From contig NZ_JAODLR010000023.1 of assembly GCF_025960875.1 (NCBI RefSeq), forward strand, positions 1 to 64,000: a stretch of DNA of 64,000 nt, written 5' to 3'. The notes under the pieces were generated by a model. It saw only the letters and a program-made list of their open reading frames with translations. It made no database searches and had not been told where the DNA came from. Position 1 is the stretch's first letter; the number at the start of each line of letters is the position of its first letter. Below, piece by piece: positions 42,722-50,616 of the stretch. The position numbers were made by a program, and so were the translations under genes. The DNA is from Crystallibacter permensis (lineage in GTDB: Bacteria; Actinomycetota; Actinomycetes; Actinomycetales; Micrococcaceae).

Positions 42722-44578
42722 TTGCGCACCTCCATTGCCACCGTTTGCCTGAGCGGAACGCTCGAAGAAAAGATGCACGCCTGCGCCAACGCGGGCTTCG
42801 ACGGCATCGAAATCTTCGAACAGGACCTGCTGGTCTCCCCGCACAGCCCCGAAGAAATCCGGGGACTGGCGAACCAGCTCGGCCTCAGCCTGGACCTGTA
42901 CCAGCCGTTCCGGGATTTCGAGGGCGTGCCCGAAGAACTGCTGGCGGAGAACCTCTACCGCGCCGAGGCGAAGTTCCGGCTGATGCAGACCCTCGGGATG
43001 GACCTGATGCTGCTCTGCAGCAACGTCGGCACCGCCACGATCGACGACGACGACCTCGCCGCGGCCCAGCTCCGCCGGCTCGGCGACCTCGCCGCCCGCT
43101 ACGGCATCCGCATCGCCTACGAGGCACTGGCCTGGGGCACGTTCGTCAACGACTTCGAACACGCCATGCGGATCGTGGATCTGGCGGACCACCCGAACAT
43201 CGGCACCTGCCTGGACAGCTTCCACATCCTCTCCCGGGGCTGGAATCCGGCCGGAATCGAGAAGATCCCGGCGGAGAAGATCTTTTTCGTCCAGCTGGCC
43301 GATGCGCCGCAGCTGAGCATGGACATCCTGTCCTGGAGCCGGCACTACCGGGTCTTCCCGGGCGAGGGAGCCTGGGAACTGGACAAGTTCATGGGCCACC
43401 TGGTCCGCAGCGGCTACAACGGGCCGGTGTCGCTGGAGATCTTCAACGACGTCTTCCGCCAGGCAGACGAGGAACGCACCGCCGTCGATGCCATGCGTTC
43501 ACTGATCTGGCTCGAGGAACGCACCTCGGTCCATCTGCTCGAAACCGACGGACCGGACGCCCGCTTCCCGATGCAACTGGCCACACTGCCGCAGGTGGCC
43601 GAACCTACCGGCTTCAATTTCGCCGAGGTCAAAGCGGAGAACACCGAGCACGTCCAGCAGGTGCTCTCGCAGCTCGGCTTCACGTTCCGGGGCCGGCACC
43701 GCACCAAGCCGGTGCAGCTGTGGACCCAGGGACAGGCCCGCATCATCATCAACGAACAGCAGGCCCGCGGGCTCGAGCCGACCATCGCGGCCCTGGCCTT
43801 CGACGTCGAAGACCCGCTGGTCGCCGCCTCCCGTGCCCTCCAGCTCAAGGCCACCGCCGTCCCGCGCCAGAGCCAGGCCAATGAAGCGGTGCTCCAAGCG
43901 ATCAAGGCACCGGACTCCACGGAGATCTTCCTCTGCGAAGCGACTCCGGATGGAACGGCAGCCTGGACGGACGAATTCGCTACCGACGGCGCCGCCCGGT
44001 CCGGCCAGAACTTGATCACGCATATCGACCACGTCAACCTCGCCCAGCCTTGGCAGCACTTTGACGAAAGTGTCCTCTTCTACGAAAGCACGTTGTCGCT
44101 GGCCCCGCGGCCGTCCACCGAGGTTCCCAGCCCGGTGGGCCTGGTGCGCAGCCAGGTCATGCGCACCGAGGACGGCAAGGTCCGCCTCGCCCTGAACATC
44201 GCCCCGCTGGTGATGGAACAGCCCGGCCCCTCGGCAGAGTCGGCCTACCCGCAGCACATCGCCTTCGCCTGCACCGACCTGATCGCTCTGGCCCGCAACG
44301 CGGTGGCCAACGGGCTGGAGTTCCTGAAAATCCCTGCGAACTACTACGCGGACCTGCAGGCCCGGTTCCGGCTTGCCCCGGACCTGCTGGCCACACTGCA
44401 GGAACTGAACCTGCTCTACGACCGGGACGACCAGGGCGAGTTCCTGCACTTCTACACCGCCACCGTAGGAAGTGTCTTCTTCGAAGTAGTCGAACGCCGC
44501 AACAGCTACGACGGGTATGGCGCGCCGAACGCCCCGGTCCGCCTTTCCGCGCAATACCTGCTGAGCAAACACGGTTAG
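42722..44578 (+). CDS. qsuB: 3-dehydroshikimate dehydratase, QsuB type
   Basis: 618 residues from a TTG at 42722, the same length as Corynebacterium QsuB as I recall it. The N-terminal TIM barrel (1-280) carries metal ligands in IAYEALAWG, LDSFHILSRG, FFVQLAD and SLEIFND and converts 3-dehydroshikimate to protocatechuate. The C-terminal half is an HPPD-like pair of VOC folds (THIDHVNLAQPW ... FYESTLSL), found in bacterial QsuB/QuiC1 and thought to stabilise the enzyme. Follows aroE by 31 bases and precedes the IclR gene by 35, so one operon. Confidence 0.93.
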   Translation: MRTSIATVCLSGTLEEKMHACANAGFDGIEIFEQDLLVSPHSPEEIRGLANQLGLSLDLYQPFRDFEGVPEELLAENLYRAEAKFRLMQTLGMDLMLLCSNVGTATIDDDDLAAAQLRRLGDLAARYGIRIAYEALAWGTFVNDFEHAMRIVDLADHPNIGTCLDSFHILSRGWNPAGIEKIPAEKIFFVQLADAPQLSMDILSWSRHYRVFPGEGAWELDKFMGHLVRSGYNGPVSLEIFNDVFRQADEERTAVDAMRSLIWLEERTSVHLLETDGPDARFPMQLATLPQVAEPTGFNFAEVKAENTEHVQQVLSQLGFTFRGRHRTKPVQLWTQGQARIIINEQQARGLEPTIAALAFDVEDPLVAASRALQLKATAVPRQSQANEAVLQAIKAPDSTEIFLCEATPDGTAAWTDEFATDGAARSGQNLITHIDHVNLAQPWQHFDESVLFYESTLSLAPRPSTEVPSPVGLVRSQVMRTEDGKVRLALNIAPLVMEQPGPSAESAYPQHIAFACTDLIALARNAVANGLEFLKIPANYYADLQARFRLAPDLLATLQELNLLYDRDDQGEFLHFYTATVGSVFFEVVERRNSYDGYGAPNAPVRLSAQYLLSKHG

Positions 44579-44613
44579 AATCACTGGGATTGCCCGCAAG
44601 GAAAGTTAGGACC

Positions 44614-45414
44614 ATGGAACAGCTCGATGAAGCCGTCAACGAGGAGGCCCCTGCCTACTGGGTCAAGTCGGCGGAGAAGACCCTCGCAGTCCTGTTGGCA
44701 TTCAGCGCCGACGAACCGCGCCTGTCCATTACCCGGGCCGCAGCGAAGGCGGACCTCAGCCGCGCCGCTGCCCGGCGGTTCCTGCTGACGCTGACCGACC
44801 TGGGCTACCTGCGCAATGACGGCAGTGTCTTCGAGCTGACCCCTCGCGCGCTGGATATCGGCGCCACCTTCCTCTCCAGCCTGACCCTGCCCCAAATCGC
44901 CGAACCGCATCTGAAGCAGCTGGCCGTGGATTTGGACGAGACGGCGTCGCTGTGCATCCTGGACGGCACTGACGTGGTCTACATTTCCCGCGTCCTGGCA
45001 CCGCGGATGCTCAGCGTTTCGGTCAACATCGGAACCCGTTTCCCCGCCTGGGCCACCTCCATGGGTCGCGTGCTCGTCGCCGGACTGCCGCCGGCCAGCC
45101 GCGAAGCGTTCTTCGACGGCATCGAGATCACCAAGTACACCCAGCACACCGTCGGCAGCATCGCCGAGTTGCGCGCAGAGGTCGAGCGGGCAGCCGAGCG
45201 TGGCTGGTCCCTGGTCTCGAGGGAGCTCGACGACGGACTGCGCGGACTCGCGGTCCCGGTGCGCCGCGGCGGCGACTTGATCGCCGCGCTCAACGTCTCG
45301 CTGCAGACCCACCGCGGTTCCGAGAAAGAAATCGCCCGGACCGTCCTGCCTCGGTTGTCCGACGCCGCAGACCGCATCGCCGACGACTTCGGCGGACGTG
45401 GCGCAAGACAGTAG
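44614..45414 (+). CDS. IclR-family regulator (PcaR/PobR-like)
   Basis: 266 residues from ATG 44614, with TTAGGA upstream. N-terminal winged helix (LSITRAAAKADLSRAAARRFLLTLTDLGYL) and the IclR effector domain (LQIAEPHLKQLAVDLDETASLCILDGTDVVYISRV in parts, GTRFPAWATSMGRVLVA, DDGLRGLAVPV). This branch controls protocatechuate, p-hydroxybenzoate and quinate/shikimate catabolism. Last gene of the aroE-qsuB operon; it probably binds the GTTCGR-N4-TGCACAA boxes at 38235, 41695 and 41785 (inference from co-occurrence). Confidence 0.92.
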   Translation: MEQLDEAVNEEAPAYWVKSAEKTLAVLLAFSADEPRLSITRAAAKADLSRAAARRFLLTLTDLGYLRNDGSVFELTPRALDIGATFLSSLTLPQIAEPHLKQLAVDLDETASLCILDGTDVVYISRVLAPRMLSVSVNIGTRFPAWATSMGRVLVAGLPPASREAFFDGIEITKYTQHTVGSIAELRAEVERAAERGWSLVSRELDDGLRGLAVPVRRGGDLIAALNVSLQTHRGSEKEIARTVLPRLSDAADRIADDFGGRGARQ

Positions 45415-45477
45415 TCCCTGGCCGACAGACCATCGGTGGCGGCCACCAGCAGGATGGTTGATCACCGTGTTCCATGC

Positions 45478-47250
45478 TCATGCCGGTGAGTCCGTCTGCA
45501 TGCTTCCGTCGTCTTCGTAGCTGGTGGCGCCGGCCAGATCCCGCCCGGCTATGTAGCCGAACGCCAATGCCGGTCCGAGGTTGATTCCCCCAGCCGGATA
45601 ATGGCCGCCCATCACGCTGGCTTGGTCATTGCCGGCGACATACAGACCTTCTATAGGATCGCCGTCGCTATTCAATACCCGGGCGCGGCCGTCCGCCTCC
45701 AGCCCGGCGAAAGTGCCGAAACTGCCCGGCACCACACGGACTGCGTAGAAGGGGGCCCTCTCAATCGGGGCCAGCGAGGGATTTGGCTTGACCTTCTGGT
45801 CGCCGCCGTAGCGGTTGAATTCGGTCCCGCCGCGGTCAAAGTCCGGGTCAACACCCTTGCGGGCGTTCTCATTGAACCGCTCAACCGTTTCCCTCAGTGC
45901 CACTGGGTCGATCCCGCACTTGGCGGCGAGATCTTCCAGGGTGCGGCCCTTCATCAAGTATCCCGATCGCAGGTACGGAAACAGCGGTACCGGCAGCGGC
46001 TTCGCCATACCCAGCGGGTACTTGCGCACGAAGACCGAATCGGCGATCTGCCAGGACTGCACCTCCTCCCCCTCGGGGGTGGACCCGATCAGGGCTGAGA
46101 CGTAGTCGTAGTAGCCATTGGCCTCGTTCACGAACCGCCCGCCGTCGGCACGCACGCCGATGCTGCCAGGCTTCGCGCGGTCCATAATATGGGGGAACGT
46201 TCCTACCCGGCCGCTGCGGTAGGGCACCAGCGAAACCGGGCACCAGGCCGCCGGGGACTGGACGTTCGTCTTGAAGTGTCCGCCGACGGACTGGCCTAGG
46301 CTGATGCCGTCTCCGTTAGCCTCCTTGGGCACCAGGGTCCAATGCGCTGCACCCGTCGGCGTCTTCGGGAACAGTTCCTTCCGGCGCTGAACATCGTTGG
46401 GGAACCCGCCTGCCGCCAGCACAACGCCCCGGGCCGCCTTGATGCGCATCTCTCCCTCCGGCGAGCTCACGACGGCGCCCGTCACCTTTCCGCTGTTGTC
46501 CGTAAGCAGGCTCCGGGCGGGGGTAGAGACGCGGATGTCCACGCCGAGATCGTCTGCAGACTTCATCAGCCGGCCGGTCAGCGCGGTTCCGTTGACCAAC
46601 TGCATGTTCCGGCGGTGGACCAGCAAGTCCCATAAATACGGAGTGAACCGGCGGGCCGCATGGAACAGGCCCGCGATGCTGCCCTGGGAGGCGGAGAGGA
46701 ACTTGGTCAGATCGGGTCCCGCCATGATGCCCATGCCGAGGAAGGACGTCTCGTAAAGCTGGTGTCGCATCTTGGCCCGCAACTCGGGCTTGAGACTGCG
46801 GGCGTTTAAGGGCTTGGGGCCGACCGAGCGGTGGCCGGTGCCGGCACCGGGGGTATTGCCGTAGATGTCCCTGATTTTGGTCCCGGGGACGAACTGCAGG
46901 GAAGTCTGGTTCTGGAAGAATCCCACCATGTGCGGCACGGCCTCGAGGAAGGCATCGACCTTATCCGCCTGGTAATTATCCCCCAACCTGTGGCGCAAAT
47001 AGGTACGGAACTCTTCCGTGTCCTCGTTCACTCCGTCGGCCTTGGCCAGCGGGTTGCCAGGGGTCCAGGCCCACCCTCCGGACCAGGAAGTGGCCCCGCC
47101 GCAGACGGTCGCCTTTTCCACGACGATGACCTTCAGCCCATGGTGGGCGGCGGTAACGGCGGCGGAAAGGCCTCCGGCCCCGGAGCCGATGACCAGAACG
47201 TCACAATCCAGTGCAGGGCGTTCAGAGGAGGGGGTATCGGTATTACTCAT
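45478..47250 (-). CDS. KstD-like FAD-dependent dehydrogenase
   Basis: 590 residues. Rossmann VLVIGSGAGGLSAAVTAA at residue 18, EKATVCGGATSWSGG, and the C-terminal GGHYPAGGINLGPALAFGYIAGRDL place it in the flavoprotein family of 3-ketosteroid dehydrogenase and fumarate reductase-like enzymes. No signal peptide or heme motif, so cytoplasmic. Such enzymes desaturate ring ketones, which would suit an oxidised cyclitol or hydroaromatic, but the substrate is unknown. Last of a three-gene operon; starts with a one-base TGATG overlap with the isomerase. Confidence 0.85.
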   Translation of the reverse strand: MSNTDTPSSERPALDCDVLVIGSGAGGLSAAVTAAHHGLKVIVVEKATVCGGATSWSGGWAWTPGNPLAKADGVNEDTEEFRTYLRHRLGDNYQADKVDAFLEAVPHMVGFFQNQTSLQFVPGTKIRDIYGNTPGAGTGHRSVGPKPLNARSLKPELRAKMRHQLYETSFLGMGIMAGPDLTKFLSASQGSIAGLFHAARRFTPYLWDLLVHRRNMQLVNGTALTGRLMKSADDLGVDIRVSTPARSLLTDNSGKVTGAVVSSPEGEMRIKAARGVVLAAGGFPNDVQRRKELFPKTPTGAAHWTLVPKEANGDGISLGQSVGGHFKTNVQSPAAWCPVSLVPYRSGRVGTFPHIMDRAKPGSIGVRADGGRFVNEANGYYDYVSALIGSTPEGEEVQSWQIADSVFVRKYPLGMAKPLPVPLFPYLRSGYLMKGRTLEDLAAKCGIDPVALRETVERFNENARKGVDPDFDRGGTEFNRYGGDQKVKPNPSLAPIERAPFYAVRVVPGSFGTFAGLEADGRARVLNSDGDPIEGLYVAGNDQASVMGGHYPAGGINLGPALAFGYIAGRDLAGATSYEDDGSMQTDSPA

Positions 47251-48119
47251 CAGTCTTCCTTGGTCTGTGAAGCGGCAGGTACCGGTGCGCGGCTAGGTCG
47301 GGGCACGCCGTCGAGGTTGGACAGGGTGGTGCGGGCGGCCTCCAGTGCAGCGGCGGCACGTTCGCGTGGTGGCACGGGAACGTTTGTAACTACCGGCGCT
47401 TCGATGCAGATGGGCAGTTCTTCAGGTAGATAACGCAGCGGGGCCAGGATATTTAGCCCGCCCTGGCCGGGCAGCAACCGGCCGACGCGGGCCTGGTACA
47501 GCAGTTCCTCGGTTGTCTCCGGGCGTTCGGCGACAGCATCGCAGAGCTGCAGGTAGCGGAACCACTCCGGCGGCAGCGCGGCGATATCTTCTGCGGAGCT
47601 GGCCGAACGGTCGAAGTGGATGGAGTCGATTAGCAGGCCCGAGTTCGGATGGCCGGCCTGGTGCAGCAGGTCGGCAGCGTCTGCCAGATCCTTGACTTCG
47701 GTCCACGGCATGAATTCTATGTTCGGCGTCAGCCCGTAGCTCTGGGCGAGTTCGGCCAGAGCGGCGAAATTATCCGCGAGGCGGCTGCGGTCGCCGTCGT
47801 TGCCGGCAACAAGCACTTGGCTGGCGCCGAGAAACGCCCCGGTTTCCAGAAACGGCTCGTAGTCGGCGGTCACGCTTGTTTCCGGCTTGAGCCGCAGGAT
47901 TTCAATATCCCAGACCTTCATGCCCGTCTCATCTAGCCGTTTCCGGGTCTCCAGCACCATGCGGGTACGGCCGATAGTTGGATAGAGGCGTTCCTCGGGG
48001 GTCGCGGGAATCAGCCGGAGTCCAACCAAGTCGTAACCGGTTTCGGCCGCGCAGCTGACCATCTCGGGCGGAGTCAGCTCCAGTACGGTCAACGCGGACA
48101 GGGCGAGAGGATGTTTCAT
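47250..48119 (-). CDS. Sugar phosphate isomerase/epimerase-like TIM barrel
   Basis: 289 residues of the xylose isomerase-like/AP endonuclease 2 fold. Likely metal ligands are Glu in TPNIEFMPW, Asp in LLIDSIHFDRS, Asp in RYLQLCDAVAE and Glu in PICIEAPVV. Homologues isomerise, epimerise or dehydrate sugars and inososes (IolE, IolI). Coupled by ATGA to the upstream MocA-type gene and by TGATG to the downstream flavoprotein. The tail (about 260-289) is low-complexity. Confidence 0.82.
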   Translation of the reverse strand: MKHPLALSALTVLELTPPEMVSCAAETGYDLVGLRLIPATPEERLYPTIGRTRMVLETRKRLDETGMKVWDIEILRLKPETSVTADYEPFLETGAFLGASQVLVAGNDGDRSRLADNFAALAELAQSYGLTPNIEFMPWTEVKDLADAADLLHQAGHPNSGLLIDSIHFDRSASSAEDIAALPPEWFRYLQLCDAVAERPETTEELLYQARVGRLLPGQGGLNILAPLRYLPEELPICIEAPVVTNVPVPPRERAAAALEAARTTLSNLDGVPRPSRAPVPAASQTKED

Positions 48120-49219
48120 GGTGCGGCGCTTCCTGCCGTGGTGAATACGAGCTGAGGTTGGACGGCGGTACCTCTGGCTGCGGCTTGCTGGGACGCTTCA
48201 ATCACGGCCAGCGTGCGGGCCGCATCGTCAACAGTGATCAGCGGAGCCACCTCGCCGCGCACGACGGCGGCGAAGTGCCTGAGCTGGTTGGTATAGGAAT
48301 CCCCGCTGTCCCGGCTCAGGTAGTGCAGGCTCAGCTCATGGTTCCAGTCCGCGCGGCCCGACTGAACCAGTTCGCTCGAATACGAATGGCATGCCAGCTG
48401 TGGGAAACCCAGAGCGCCTGCGGTGCCGGCAATGGAGTAGCAGAAGGAGTCCCGGTTGTAGGGGAAGGTCGCGTCGTCTTTGGTGGCTTGGTCCCATGAC
48501 CACGGCGATACTGCCGCATCGGAGGCGATAAGGGAACCAACGGCGCCGTTTTCGAAGCGCAGGACGAATCCGGCGGTGTCTTCGACGGCGAAGCCGCGGG
48601 CGGTGTTGCTGACCGTGGCCTGGACCGAGATTATCTCGCCGCAGAGAAAGCGCAGCAGGTCCAGGTCATGCACGGCGTTGATCAGCATGATGCCTGCCCC
48701 CTTTTCGCGTCGCCACGCGGTATCGAAGTAAGTGTCCGCTTTGCGAGTCAGCCACATGCCGTTGACTGCGACGATCTTGCCAAGCTCGCCGTTGGCGATG
48801 GCGGCGCGGGCAGCAGTCACGGCCGGATGGTGCCGGCGGTGATGGCCGACAAGCACTGGCGTGGCACTGTTGCGTTGCGCACCGATCAGCAACTGCACTT
48901 CTTCCAGCGACGTAGCCAGCGGCTTTTCCAGCAGCGACGGGATACCGGCGTTCAAGGCATCGATCGCAGTCGACACATGGGCGGCATTGGGGTTGGCGAT
49001 GATGACGGCGTCCACCATGCCCGAGGCCAGCAGTTCTCGATGGTCGCTGAAGTAGGAGGCGCCGGTGGCTCCGGCCAGGGTCCAGCTGAGCGGATCCGCG
49101 ACTGCGGTCAGTTCCACGCCCTCCTGGCGGGAAATGAACACGGCATGTTGGCTGCCCATGAAGCCAGCTCCGATGATGCCGATTCTGATTGTGTGCACGG
49201 ATTTCTGCGGCGAAACCAT
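48116..49219 (-). CDS. Gfo/Idh/MocA-family dehydrogenase
   Basis: 367 residues from ATG 49219, seven bases after GAGGAG; an ATG at 49225 is too close to it. Rossmann IRIGIIGAGFMGSQHA, the EKPLATSLEE motif with catalytic Lys, and RREKGAGIMLINAVHDLDLLRFL with the active-site Asp/His. Members oxidise or reduce a hydroxyl of a sugar, inositol or related cyclitol with NAD(P). First gene of an operon divergent from lacI, with a palindromic operator between. Confidence 0.87.
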   Translation of the reverse strand: MVSPQKSVHTIRIGIIGAGFMGSQHAVFISRQEGVELTAVADPLSWTLAGATGASYFSDHRELLASGMVDAVIIANPNAAHVSTAIDALNAGIPSLLEKPLATSLEEVQLLIGAQRNSATPVLVGHHRRHHPAVTAARAAIANGELGKIVAVNGMWLTRKADTYFDTAWRREKGAGIMLINAVHDLDLLRFLCGEIISVQATVSNTARGFAVEDTAGFVLRFENGAVGSLIASDAAVSPWSWDQATKDDATFPYNRDSFCYSIAGTAGALGFPQLACHSYSSELVQSGRADWNHELSLHYLSRDSGDSYTNQLRHFAAVVRGEVAPLITVDDAARTLAVIEASQQAAARGTAVQPQLVFTTAGSAAP

Positions 49220-49240
49220 AGCCATGCTCCTCAAGACGAT

Positions 49241-49258
49241 GTGCATCAACGGTTGCAC
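49241..49258. promoter_or_regulatory. LacI-type operator
   Basis: GTGCATCAACGGTTGCAC, a near-perfect palindrome (GTGCA ends, AACGGT centre with CG) in the 124-base divergent region between the MocA-type gene and lacI. Position fits repression of both. Confidence 0.65.
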
Positions 49259-49343
49259 GGCATGGAAACGATCGGCAAGAAAATTGCCAGATCGTGCCAA
49301 AATGATAGCTGGACCAGACTTTGCCTTCCCGAGGAGTCCTGCC

Positions 49344-50429
49344 ATGACCCACGCTTCACGGCCCCGCACCCCGGCACCCAAAGCCGCTAATGCCACAAAC
49401 CTGCGCCCCACCGCCCGGACGGCACTTGCAGCACCAACGGCCTTGCCCAAGCCTGTACGGCTTTACGACATCGCCAAGGAAGCCGGTGTAGCGGCATCGA
49501 CGGTCTCGAGAGCCTTCGCCAATCCCCAGCGGGTAAACTTCCAGACGCTGGAACATATCCATGCCGTCGCTGCAAGACTCGGCTACCGGCCGAACACCCT
49601 GACAGAGCCAGCCGGCGGCCCTGAGCGCAAGACACTGGACCTACTGGTGCAGGATATTGCCAACCCCTTCTATGCGGGTCTGGTTAAAGGTGCGGTCCAT
49701 CAGGCACGGACAGCGGGCTATACCGCCATCCTCAGCGACGCCGAGGAGTCCGCCGACATGGAGCGCACCCACATCAAGCGGCTGATGGACAGTGTCGCTG
49801 GCTTCATCATTGCCGCACGCTGGAGTTCCGACGCCGAACTGCTGGAACTGAATCGCAAAAGGCCCGTGGTGCTCTTCAACCGGGAAGCGGACGGGCTGAG
49901 CAGTGTCACCACGGACCACATGGACGGCAGTCGGCAACTGATTGAACATCTCGTCTCATTAGGCCACCGGCGGGTGGTTTACCTGGCAGGTCCTCGCCTG
50001 GCCTGGTCCGACACTCAGCGGTGGCAGGGGTTGTCCCGCTCGGCGGTGGCAGCCGGAATCGAACTAGTCAGGGCGGGCCCGTTCATGCCCACCGTCACAC
50101 AAGGAGCCGCCGCGGCCGACGTCGCACTCGCTATCAAGCCAACTGCCATAGTCGCCTTCAACGACCAGCTCGCGATCGGCGTCCTTAAGCGCCTGCGGCA
50201 GCGTGAAGTTCCGGTCCCGCAAGAGGTGAGCGTCGTCGGTTATGACGACGCCTTCGGCTCGGACTTCTGCCAACCACCCTTGACCTGCCTTTCAGCTCCT
50301 GTTGACCAGGCCGGACGGGCGGCGGTCGACATGCTTCTTGACGCAATCAATGGCCAGCCTCAGCCCCGGCGGCTCAGTCTGGCTACGCCTTTACAGGTCC
50401 GGGATTCCACCGGCCCGGCCGCACGGTAG
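49344..50429 (+). CDS. LacI-family transcriptional regulator
   Basis: 361 residues from ATG 49344 (GAGGAG upstream). A 35-residue Ala/Pro/Thr-rich lead precedes the LacI helix-turn-helix VRLYDIAKEAGVAASTVSRAF and hinge (GYRPNTLTEPAGG), then a periplasmic-binding-like effector domain (LDLLVQDIANPFYAGLVKG, PVVLFNREADGLSSVTTDH, VSVVGYDDAFGSDFCQPPLT). Likely local repressor of the MocA/isomerase/flavoprotein operon, responding to its substrate. Confidence 0.92.
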   Translation: MTHASRPRTPAPKAANATNLRPTARTALAAPTALPKPVRLYDIAKEAGVAASTVSRAFANPQRVNFQTLEHIHAVAARLGYRPNTLTEPAGGPERKTLDLLVQDIANPFYAGLVKGAVHQARTAGYTAILSDAEESADMERTHIKRLMDSVAGFIIAARWSSDAELLELNRKRPVVLFNREADGLSSVTTDHMDGSRQLIEHLVSLGHRRVVYLAGPRLAWSDTQRWQGLSRSAVAAGIELVRAGPFMPTVTQGAAAADVALAIKPTAIVAFNDQLAIGVLKRLRQREVPVPQEVSVVGYDDAFGSDFCQPPLTCLSAPVDQAGRAAVDMLLDAINGQPQPRRLSLATPLQVRDSTGPAAR

Positions 50430-50529
50430 GTACCTTGCGGAACGCAGCACAGACCAGGTTCAGCGCCCACTTGCCTGCGGCTGATTATTTCCTGACCAAT
50501 CGGTCACGTGTTGACCCGCACGCCATGGG

Positions 50530-50543
50530 GTGACTATCATCAC
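50530..50543. promoter_or_regulatory. CRP/GlxR-like site before MHS transporter 2
   Basis: GTGACTATCATCAC fits the GTGA-N6-TCAC core. It lies 73 bases before the transporter start and 6 bases before the first IclR-type repeat, so carbon-source control is plausible. Confidence 0.55.
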
Positions 50544-50549
50544 TTAGCA

Positions 50550-50585
50550 GTTCATAAAGCGCACAGCTGTTCACAATGCGCACAG
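50550..50585 (+). promoter_or_regulatory. Two tandem variant IclR-type boxes
   Basis: GTTCATAAAGCGCACAG (50550-50566) and GTTCACAATGCGCACAG (50569-50585), direct repeats 19 bases apart. They resemble the GTTCGR-N4-TGCACAA boxes but differ consistently (A for G at position 5, GCGCACAG end), so they may serve a different IclR-family protein. Confidence 0.55.
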
Positions 50586-50616
50586 GTGACTCCATCCCTA
50601 GTGAAAGTACGAGCCT

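Noticed and set aside
36808-50429. Catabolic island as a recently acquired genomic island
   Set aside because: Base composition looks like the rest of the window, with no direct repeats, integrase or insertion sequence at the edges.
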